A DNA stretch of 6,321 nt from Thermodesulfovibrionales bacterium (GTDB taxonomy: Bacteria > Nitrospirota > Thermodesulfovibrionia > Thermodesulfovibrionales > SM23-35): contig JAKLQR010000038.1 of the NCBI GenBank assembly GCA_022013235.1, positions 1-6,321 of the forward strand, read 5' to 3'. The translations under genes were made by a program, and so were the position numbers. The notes under the pieces were generated by a model that had not been told where the DNA came from, searched no databases, and saw only the letters and a program-made list of their open reading frames with translations. Below, one piece after another: positions 1-5,713 of this stretch. Every line of letters begins with the position of its first letter. The stretch's first letter is position 1.

Positions 1-453
1 CATGAGCGGGACGCCGGCCCTATTGAGGTCGACAAAACTGAAATCCCCGGCGCCTTCATGAATATTTTTTCCTGCGTCCTCTTCCATATGGATTCTTGTA
101 ATGCCGATTTTTCTGGCCTGTTCGTCGACGAGTATCTCTATCTGTCCATGTTCACAGATCGGCAGTTCGTACTGGCTTATCTGATAGCCCTTAGGAAGGT
201 CCGGATAAAAATAATTTTTTCTGGCGAACCTGCTGTAGGGAGATATGGTGCAGTGTGTTGCCAGGCCGGTTCTGATCGCAAACCCGAGGGCTTTGTTGTT
301 CAGAACGGGAAGCACCCCCGGCATGCCTATGCAGACAGGACAGGTCTGGGTGTTCGGCTCGGACCCGAACAGCGTTGAACAGCCGCAGAATATCTTTGTA
401 TCGGTGCGCATCTGAGCGTGTACTTCAAGCCCAATGACAGCTTCGTATTTCAT
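1..453 (-). CDS. gatB: Aspartyl/glutamyl-tRNA(Asn/Gln) amidotransferase subunit B, N-terminal part (runs off window)
   Basis: GatB is the tRNA-binding and kinase/transamidase subunit of cytoplasmic GatCAB. It activates Glu-tRNA(Gln) or Asp-tRNA(Asn) with ATP and amidates it with ammonia channelled from GatA. The first 151 residues are visible; full-length GatB is usually about 475-480, so roughly two thirds is missing beyond position 1. The translation begins MKYEAVIGLEVHAQ. It has the paired cysteines of the family zinc site (C23, C25 and C38, C41 in CPVCIGMPGVLP), the block KNYFYPDLPKGYQISQ (79-94), HMEEDAGK (122-129) and VDLNRAGVPLM at the edge. H12 and the acidic residues around 124-126 lie where the family binds Mg2+. 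The ATG at 453 overlaps the gatA TGA as ATGA, and a GAGGAAA (462-468) lies upstream with GAGG 11 nt from the start. It is therefore probably translated by coupling to gatA. No lesion is seen in the visible part. Confidence 0.96.
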   Translation of the reverse strand, partial: MKYEAVIGLEVHAQMRTDTKIFCGCSTLFGSEPNTQTCPVCIGMPGVLPVLNNKALGFAIRTGLATHCTISPYSRFARKNYFYPDLPKGYQISQYELPICEHGQIEILVDEQARKIGITRIHMEEDAGKNIHEGAGDFSFVDLNRAGVPLM

Positions 454-1904
454 AGCGCCGGTTTCCTCAGTCGCCATTCCGTACCTTGTTCGTATGCATA
501 GGCGATTCTGAACAGAGATTCTTCGTCAAAATGGTTCCCGATAATCTGGAGGCCGACAGGGAGGTTCCCTGAAGTGAACCCGCAGGGAACTGAGACCGCC
601 GGTACGCCGGCGAGGTTCACTGATATGGTGAAAATATCGGACAGGTACATCTGGAGGGGGTCAGCGGTTTTCTCCCCGATCTTAAAAGCAGGGGTAGGCG
701 CAGTCGGTGTTATGAGGACATCGACCGTCCTGAACGCATCTTCAAAATCCTTTTTAATAAGCGTCCTTACCTGCTGTGCCTTTCTGTAATATGCATCATA
801 ATAGCCGGAGGAAAGGGCGTAGGTGCCGAGCATAATCCTCCTTTTCACCTCAGCTCCGAATCCGCATGCCCTTGTTGAAACATACATGTCCATCAAATCC
901 TTGCCTTCATTCCTCAAGCCGTACTTGACTCCGTCATAGCGTGCCAGATTAGAGGAAGCCTCCGAGGTGGCAATAATATAGTATGTTGCGACTGCGTACT
1001 CTGTATGAGGAAGCGATACTTCAATGGGGATCGCCCCTGCTGATTCGAGATGCCGGATCGCTTCTTTGACGGCCTGCTCAACCTCTCTGTCCATCCCCTC
1101 GATAAAATATTCCTTCGGAATGCCGATCCGCATGCCTCTGATATCCCTGCCAAGCACTGCGGTAAAGTCAGGAACCGGCAACGGCGCTGATGTGGAGTCG
1201 CACGGATCGTGTCCGGCAATGGCATTCATGACGATGGCAGAATCCCTAATATTTTTTGTGATGGTCCCTATCTGATCGAGAGAAGAGGCGAACGCAACAA
1301 GCCCGTATCGGGAGACTCTGCCATAGGTTGGTTTCAATCCCACAACACCGCAGAAAGAAGCCGGCTGCCTGATTGATCCCCCTGTATCAGAGCCGAGAGC
1401 TGCAATACATTCGTCTGCGGCGACTGCTGCAGCAGAGCCTCCGCTGGAACCTCCCGGAATTCTTTCCAAATCCCAGGGATTTTTTGTGATCTGAACCCCT
1501 GAGTTTTCCGTTGAAGAGCCCATGGCAAATTCATCCATGTTTGTTTTGCCGATGAGAACTGAACCTTCTGCAGAGAGTCTGGTTGTCGCGGTGCTCTCAT
1601 AGGGAGGAACAAAATTATGCAATATTTTTGATGCACAGGTTGTGCGGATATTCCGTGTACACATATTGTCTTTAATGGCAAAGGGAATACCGAGAAGAGA
1701 TTTGTTCTCTCCCCGGTTGATTTTTTTCTGCGCATCTTCTGCAGCACTGAACGCTTCATCTTTTGTAAGTGTGAGAAATGCGCTCACCTTCTCCTCGACA
1801 GCGTCAATCCGTGCAAAGATTGAACTCACGATATTCTGAACGGTTAGATCCCGCTTTATCAGGAGATCTCTCGCTTCGGAGATGGTCAAGCTGTACAGAG
1901 ACAC
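450..1904 (-). CDS. gatA: Glutamyl/aspartyl-tRNA amidotransferase subunit A (amidase subunit), complete
   Basis: GatA is the glutaminase/asparaginase of GatCAB. It hydrolyses the side-chain amide of free Gln or Asn and passes ammonia to GatB. The protein is an intact amidase-signature enzyme of 484 residues, the usual GatA length. The Lys-cisSer-Ser triad reads as K78 (in AIKDN), S153 (in GGSSGGS, 151-157) and S177 (in GSDTGGSIRQ, 171-180), one residue off the S. aureus numbering K79/S154/S178. The block GLKPTYGRVSRYG follows, and LPVGLQIIGNHFDE lies near the C-terminus. I chose the GTG at 1904 as start. The protein then begins (M)SLYSLTISEARDLL as homologues do, and AGGAGGA sits just upstream. 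An in-frame TTG at 1976 would add 24 residues, but it overlaps the likely -35 element. gatB follows with a 4-nt overlap. No gatC precedes it here, so the third subunit must be encoded elsewhere. Confidence 0.97.
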   Translation of the reverse strand: MSLYSLTISEARDLLIKRDLTVQNIVSSIFARIDAVEEKVSAFLTLTKDEAFSAAEDAQKKINRGENKSLLGIPFAIKDNMCTRNIRTTCASKILHNFVPPYESTATTRLSAEGSVLIGKTNMDEFAMGSSTENSGVQITKNPWDLERIPGGSSGGSAAAVAADECIAALGSDTGGSIRQPASFCGVVGLKPTYGRVSRYGLVAFASSLDQIGTITKNIRDSAIVMNAIAGHDPCDSTSAPLPVPDFTAVLGRDIRGMRIGIPKEYFIEGMDREVEQAVKEAIRHLESAGAIPIEVSLPHTEYAVATYYIIATSEASSNLARYDGVKYGLRNEGKDLMDMYVSTRACGFGAEVKRRIMLGTYALSSGYYDAYYRKAQQVRTLIKKDFEDAFRTVDVLITPTAPTPAFKIGEKTADPLQMYLSDIFTISVNLAGVPAVSVPCGFTSGNLPVGLQIIGNHFDEESLFRIAYAYEQGTEWRLRKPAL

Positions 1905-1907
1905 AAG

Positions 1908-1914
1908 TCCTCCT
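1908..1914 (-). promoter_or_regulatory. Ribosome binding site that fixes the gatA start
   Basis: On the minus strand AGAGGAGGA runs from 1916 to 1908 directly before the GTG at 1904. The GAGG at 1915-1912 has a 7-nt spacer and the AGGAGG at 1914-1909 has a 4-nt spacer. No comparable purine-rich tract precedes the upstream in-frame TTG at 1976, so this site supports the 484-residue GatA. Confidence 0.8.
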
Positions 1915-1947
1915 CTGAGAATTAATTTCCGCTGCAATGAATCTTTC

Positions 1948-1976
1948 ATTATGGCATGAGAGAGTGAATATCGCAA
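1948..1976 (-). promoter_or_regulatory. Probable sigma70-type promoter of the gatA-gatB operon
   Basis: On the minus strand TTGCGA (1976-1971, 4 of 6 consensus bases) and CATAAT (1953-1948, 5 of 6) are separated by exactly 17 nt. Initiation about 7 nt downstream would give a 5' leader of roughly 35-40 nt ending in the strong SD before the GTG at 1904. The element lies upstream of the chosen start and overlaps the rejected TTG start. It is a consensus match read by eye, with no experimental support. Confidence 0.5.
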
Positions 1977-2020
1977 GGGTACACGTGGGCAGAAAAGCTG
2001 ATTTTTCTCCGTTTATTTTG

Positions 2021-2026
2021 TAGAAT
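2021..2026 (+). promoter_or_regulatory. Candidate -10 element for the glycosyltransferase operon
   Basis: TAGAAT matches TATAAT at 5 of 6 bases. It ends 12 nt before the ATG at 2039, in an AT-rich stretch at the boundary of the divergent genes. No convincing -35 hexamer is seen 16-18 nt upstream. If used, transcription would begin about 5-7 nt before the start codon, giving an almost leaderless mRNA. That would agree with the absence of any SD there. The match is weak and could be chance in AT-rich DNA. Confidence 0.25.
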
Positions 2027-2038
2027 AATCAAAATACT

Positions 2039-4417
2039 ATGTCTCAGAATCCCTTAGTTTCCATCATCGTAAGGACGAAAGACAGGCCAAAACTGCTCAA
2101 ACGCGCCTTGCAGAGCATAGCAGGACAGACCTACAGGCCGATTGAGGTTATCTTGGTAAACGAGGGAGGCTGTGATCCGAATCTTGATGAAGTAAAAAGC
2201 TTTTTTGGAGATGTTTCCCTCACTTATGAAAAGCTTGAAGAAAGTGCCGGCGGGCCACGCGCAGGAAATGTTGGTATTCAGCATGCCCGGGGTGAATACA
2301 TAGGGTTTCTTGATGACGACGATGCACTCTATCCTGAACATGTAGCTGCATTAAGAGATGCCTTTGCGGGAAGAGATTGCCGGGTCGCTTACTCGGATGC
2401 CGATGCGGTTACGCTTTCCTATGATCAGAACCATGATATTGTTATCGAAACAGCCGACTGTGAGTTGCCTTCCCAGGATTTTTCATCAGAAATGCTGCTC
2501 TTTGAGAATTATATCCCCTTTGTCTCGCTTCTTTTTCATGGTGAACTTCTGAGGACTGCCGGCGGGTTTGACGAATCCATCGGTGATTTCAGCGAATGGG
2601 ATCTTCTTATCAGGGTAGCTTCTGAGAGTTCTTTTCGTCACAGCCCTGTCCGTACCGCACAAATTACATGCCGGCGCATGTGTGATGAGCCGGCAGAAAC
2701 CGAACCGGAGAAAGAGGAAGATTGCCTCAGGGTTTTACGAAAACACGCGGAAAGAAGAACAGCAGAGGCAGTCTATCGCTATTCCATGATAAAAAAACAG
2801 CAGTGTCATGCATTGAAAGAGCAGAGAAGAGGAACGTGCACAGGGAAAGAACAGTCAGGAAATTCTGATGACTCTCAAGAGCATTTCCGCAGACTTGAAT
2901 CCGAGAGGCAAGTATGTGCGGGGTTGATTCGTGACCTGAAAACACAGTTGGGTGAAAAAAACAGATATATTGAAGAGATTGAGAAGAGCACCGGATGGAA
3001 AGTCCTGAACGTCTACAGAAAAACACTCAAATTACTGTTTGCTCCCCCCTCCACGAAGAGGGAGCGGATATATAATTTGCTTATGAAGAGCATATCAGTG
3101 GCGATCGACAGCGGCCTGGGAGTTCTTTCCACCAAGGTGAAAAATACGATCAAAAGAACGCTGGCGCGCAAGAATATCAGAAGGGAACAGTATATCGTTC
3201 CAGGAATAAAACCCGATTCTCTCACTATAATTGACACCAGGGTCTCTGTCGTAATTCCAACCCATAATGCAGGGACGGATTTCAGATATACACTGGAGAA
3301 AATAAAGACACAAAAAGGGATACGGGATATTGAAATCATTGTGCTTGATTCCGGCTCGTTAGATGAGACAGAGAGGATTGCAGAGAGATATGGGGCAGAA
3401 ATTATTCGCGTAGACGCCGCTGCTTTCAATCACGGAGCCACAAGGAATCTCGGCGCAGAACGGGCGTCAGGCGACTTCATTCTTTTTATCTCTCAGGACG
3501 CAGTTCCTGTCGATGATACCTGCGTGTACCGGATCGTGACGAAAATGCTGAAGGATGCGAAGATTGCCGGCGCATCCATCAGGCAAATTCCGAGAAGCGA
3601 CGCGGATCTCTTCACGAGCTGGCAACTTTGGTTCTATAACACTAAATTGCTGGATTATACGAGAGACAAGGTGGTTGACATAAGCAGGAAAGACGTCGAT
3701 CGGCTTTCATCATCCGAAACGCGAAAGCTGATGCAGTTGGATAATGTTTTTTCCTGCTTCCGAAAAACAGTCTTTGATGAGTTCAAATTCCTGCCGTTGC
3801 CGTACGCTGAAGACCTTGATCTCGGCATGAGATTAATCAGGGGAGGATATAAACTTTTGTTCTTATCGTCTGCCGGTGTTATCCATTCTCATAACAGGGA
3901 CGCCGCATATTTTTTCAGGAGGGGATATCTTGATGCGAAGACCCTGATCAAAAAGCTCGGTATCGAACCGCACGACTGGAACGACACGGGGATTTTTTCT
4001 TTTGAACGATTTACTGGATATATATTTTCATCCTATCAAAGAGTCATTTCCGTGATACACAGCCTCCCGCTTACAGGGATCCAGCAGTACAGAGTGGATA
4101 TGCTCTTCCCTTTGATCAAGAACCTTTTCTTTGCCGACTACCGCCAACCTGTCTCTGCCGGAGATCCAAGCCTTGATATGCTTTTAAAAAAATTATGGCC
4201 ACAGAATGGCAAAGTTATGACACATCCCGTATCAAACACGATGTCCTTGAACAGCAGTATTTTGCATTCCTCGACAGTTTCTCTGAATATCTCCGTCAAA
4301 GTGGGATCAATGTTTCAGAGGGAAATGTCAGTGACTTCTCCAGCGCACTCTATAAGCTTTTTGCATGGACAGCGGGGTCTCATCTTGGAAATTATATTGT
4401 CTATTCGGAAAAACTGA
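2039..4417 (+). CDS. Large two-domain GT2 glycosyltransferase; last ~74 residues as read look out of frame
   Basis: This is a probable polysaccharide glycosyltransferase with two family-2 domains, donor sugars unknown. Domain 1 (about 6-230) starts LVSIIVRTKDRP and has VNEGG (40-44), an acidic DDDD (92-95) as the metal/nucleotide-sugar motif, and GGFDE with SEWDL (about 185-189) in the catalytic-base region. Residues about 222-335 are charged and probably coiled coil, ending STGWKVLN, an element often seen after coiled coils in bacterial glycosyltransferases. Domain 2 (about 402-640) has VSVVIPTHN, DSGS (437-440), FNHGATRN (463-470), SQDA (485-488), AEDLDLG (E591, D592) and IHSHN (615-619). 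It resembles rhamnosyltransferase-like GT2 enzymes. There is no signal peptide or clear membrane segment, so it is probably cytoplasmic. The ATG at 2039 gives a family-typical start but has no SD. After K718 the frame runs into a Ser-rich tail to 4417. The believable C-terminus lies in the -1 frame (4195-4470), giving about 810 residues if joined. Confidence 0.88.
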   Translation: MSQNPLVSIIVRTKDRPKLLKRALQSIAGQTYRPIEVILVNEGGCDPNLDEVKSFFGDVSLTYEKLEESAGGPRAGNVGIQHARGEYIGFLDDDDALYPEHVAALRDAFAGRDCRVAYSDADAVTLSYDQNHDIVIETADCELPSQDFSSEMLLFENYIPFVSLLFHGELLRTAGGFDESIGDFSEWDLLIRVASESSFRHSPVRTAQITCRRMCDEPAETEPEKEEDCLRVLRKHAERRTAEAVYRYSMIKKQQCHALKEQRRGTCTGKEQSGNSDDSQEHFRRLESERQVCAGLIRDLKTQLGEKNRYIEEIEKSTGWKVLNVYRKTLKLLFAPPSTKRERIYNLLMKSISVAIDSGLGVLSTKVKNTIKRTLARKNIRREQYIVPGIKPDSLTIIDTRVSVVIPTHNAGTDFRYTLEKIKTQKGIRDIEIIVLDSGSLDETERIAERYGAEIIRVDAAAFNHGATRNLGAERASGDFILFISQDAVPVDDTCVYRIVTKMLKDAKIAGASIRQIPRSDADLFTSWQLWFYNTKLLDYTRDKVVDISRKDVDRLSSSETRKLMQLDNVFSCFRKTVFDEFKFLPLPYAEDLDLGMRLIRGGYKLLFLSSAGVIHSHNRDAAYFFRRGYLDAKTLIKKLGIEPHDWNDTGIFSFERFTGYIFSSYQRVISVIHSLPLTGIQQYRVDMLFPLIKNLFFADYRQPVSAGDPSLDMLLKKLWPQNGKVMTHPVSNTMSLNSSILHSSTVSLNISVKVGSMFQREMSVTSPAHSISFLHGQRGLILEIILSIRKN
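4183..4192 (+). other. Compound slippery sequence at the frame break of the first glycosyltransferase
   Basis: The sequence is TTTAAAAAAA. In the reading frame entered from 2039 the codons are CTT TTA AAA AAA TTA. This gives two overlapping X-XXY-YYZ heptamers, T-TTA-AAA (4183-4189) and A-AAA-AAA (4186-4192), both in phase for -1 slippage. The -1 frame is open from here to 4470. The alternative explanation is a single lost A in a run that should have eight, either a mutation or a sequencing/assembly error. Only a weak 4-bp hairpin (GCCA 4198-4201 with TGGC 4207-4210) lies 5 nt downstream, so a strong stimulatory structure is not evident. Confidence 0.6.
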
Positions 4418-4470
4418 AGAACATCCCTGCACGGTCTGATATCGAAAGCCTCCTGATCTCTGAAGTATGA
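4195..4470 (+). CDS. Displaced C-terminal segment of the first glycosyltransferase, -1 frame (91 codons from ATG)
   Basis: This open frame is one base back from the 2039 gene and probably encodes that protein's true C-terminus. It begins MATEWQSYDTSR and continues with regular helical-looking sequence (QQYFAFLDSF, SALYKLFAWTAG, YIVYSEKLKN), ending in LLISEV. Its composition is protein-like, unlike the Ser-rich competing frame. Its TGA at 4468-4470 forms a 4-nt ATGA overlap with the next gene, as expected for the true end of an operon gene. The ATG at 4195 has no SD. The overlapping frame does not stop until 4417, so termination-reinitiation cannot feed it. Reading it as a separate 91-residue gene is therefore less likely than fusion by frameshift or a missing base. 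I recognise no domain in it. Confidence 0.6.
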   Translation: MATEWQSYDTSRIKHDVLEQQYFAFLDSFSEYLRQSGINVSEGNVSDFSSALYKLFAWTAGSHLGNYIVYSEKLKNIPARSDIESLLISEV

Positions 4471-5705
4471 ATATCCTTTATGTAGTTAATGATTTTTTCC
4501 CTCTCTTCCATGGCGGCGTAGAACGCTATGTCCTGAATATCTGCAAGCAGATGCAGCGTATGGGAAATGGAGTGAAGGTGCTTACCTACGGAATGGACAG
4601 TAAAGAGTCGGGATATTCCCGGAAAGGCGATATCCTCTTCAAGGAATACTATTATGAAAACGTTCCTGTAATCGCGGCAAGGCATCTCGATATTCCCGCT
4701 GATATCGGCTTCCGCATAGGCGATGAAATCTTTGGAAAAAACATATCCGGGATTCTCCCCCTGGGAGAAATCGATGTTATCCATATCGCTCACCCGATGA
4801 AATGCAGTGCAATAATATCCGCAGCAGAACGGTCCGGAATCCCTACGGTTCTTACGCTGACAGATTTCTGGCTTCTCTGTCCGATGGGACGGTTGTACAA
4901 ACCTGATTATTCCCCCTGTAATACTCCAATGGAGGGGGAAAAATGCATCCGGGAATGCGGAATGGATAATTCAGTGACCGAACGGTATGCACTCGCAAAA
5001 AATATGTTTGAGCGAGTAACGAAGGTTATCGCCCCCTCACGCCTCATTATTGATGTGTTCGAACAAAACGGATGGAGCAAAGATATTTCCCTGGTAAGAC
5101 ACGGTGTTGATTACCGGTATGTGAAATATATCAACAAAGAACAAAAGAACATGAACAGTCCCGTTGTTGTGGGCTATACAGGACTGATAACAAAATTCAA
5201 GGGAGTAGACCTTCTCGTTGAAATCTTCAAAAGCATCAAGAGTGAGAAGCTGGAAATGCATATTTACGGAGACATCTATAAAGAATGGGTCTGGCAGCGG
5301 GCATTTTACGAGAAACTCAAGGCTTCTGTCCAGAGCGACACACGGATTAAGTTGAAAGGGAAATATACGCATAATGAACTTTCGGATATTTTTACTGCAA
5401 TAGATATTAGTATTGTTCCTTCCACAACACTGGAAAGTTACGGGCTTGTGGTAGTTGAAAGCCTCTCTCACGGAGTCCCGGTCGTTGCCTCTGATATTGT
5501 AGGGAGTGCCAGAGAATATATCACAGAGGGTATGAACGGATTTATTTTTTCTCTGGAAAAGCCTGACACCCTAAGAGAAATAATCGAAAAGATTGCGAAA
5601 GACCCAACGATCATCAACGCCCTTCGGCACCATATTGTATTCCCGCCGAGAATAGAGGAGGAGGCATTCATGCTTGAGAGCATCTACAGGAGGTTGATAG
5701 CATAG
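4467..5705 (+). CDS. GT4-family glycosyltransferase (GT-B fold), complete
   Basis: This is a retaining GT4-type enzyme that probably transfers a sugar from a nucleotide-sugar donor to a growing surface glycan in the cytoplasm; donor and acceptor are unknown. It has 412 residues, normal for the family. The N-terminal acceptor-side domain starts MNILYVVNDFFPLFHGGVER, with the glycine-rich GGVER loop at 16-20. TDFWLLCP (132-139) begins a four-cysteine segment (C138, C151, C160, C164). APSR (189-192) and RHGVD (211-215) mark the interdomain region. The donor domain has GYTGL (236-240), KGVDLL (245-250), IYGD and the E-x7-E pair E323/E331 in ESYGLVVVE, followed by GVPVVASD. The ATG overlaps the upstream TGA by 4 nt and has only a poor SD, so translation is probably coupled to the upstream gene. 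Family assignment is firm, sugar specificity open. Confidence 0.93.
   Translation: MNILYVVNDFFPLFHGGVERYVLNICKQMQRMGNGVKVLTYGMDSKESGYSRKGDILFKEYYYENVPVIAARHLDIPADIGFRIGDEIFGKNISGILPLGEIDVIHIAHPMKCSAIISAAERSGIPTVLTLTDFWLLCPMGRLYKPDYSPCNTPMEGEKCIRECGMDNSVTERYALAKNMFERVTKVIAPSRLIIDVFEQNGWSKDISLVRHGVDYRYVKYINKEQKNMNSPVVVGYTGLITKFKGVDLLVEIFKSIKSEKLEMHIYGDIYKEWVWQRAFYEKLKASVQSDTRIKLKGKYTHNELSDIFTAIDISIVPSTTLESYGLVVVESLSHGVPVVASDIVGSAREYITEGMNGFIFSLEKPDTLREIIEKIAKDPTIINALRHHIVFPPRIEEEAFMLESIYRRLIA
5688..5693 (+). promoter_or_regulatory. Consensus Shine-Dalgarno at the start of the last gene
   Basis: AGGAGG lies inside the 3' end of the GT4 gene, in its Arg-Arg-Leu codons. It is 8 nt before an ATA codon at 5702 and 20 nt before the GTG at 5714, both in the frame of the downstream GT2. 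The spacing is ideal for the ATA and too long for the GTG, so the start of the downstream protein is uncertain. Confidence 0.55.
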
Positions 5706-5713
5706 CAGAACAC

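Noticed and set aside
1905..1976. N-terminal extension of GatA from an in-frame TTG at 1976
   Set aside because: The extra 24 residues do not resemble GatA. The TTG overlaps a plausible -35 element, and the strong SD points to the GTG at 1904.
1982..1987. CACGTG palindrome in the intergenic region, repeated as CACGTGG near 5711
   Set aside because: It is a 6-7 base match only, with one copy near coding sequence and no further conserved flank. Chance is sufficient.
1991..2008. Inverted repeat AGAAAA-N6-TTTTCT in the divergent intergenic region, possible operator or terminator
   Set aside because: It is a short, AT-only-like stem with one G/C pair per arm, easily expected by chance in AT-rich DNA. 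There is no convergent gene end here needing a terminator.
2791..2961. Two other A7 runs (2791-2797, 2955-2961) as further frameshift sites
   Set aside because: The GT2 protein continues sensibly in the original frame past both. The -1 frame after the first soon meets a TGA, so slippage there would only give a truncated product.
3013..3429. Long antisense open frame opposite the linker and start of the second GT2 domain, and similar antisense frames opposite gatA, gatB and the GT4 gene
   Set aside because: These lie wholly within strongly supported genes on the other strand. They have no recognisable domains or good ribosome binding sites, and their compositions look like reverse-complement shadows.
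4198..4210. Hairpin GCCA-CAGAA-TGGC just downstream of the slippery run as a frameshift stimulator
   Set aside because: A 4-bp stem is too weak to count as evidence. Only its 5-nt spacing is suggestive, so it is mentioned but not claimed.
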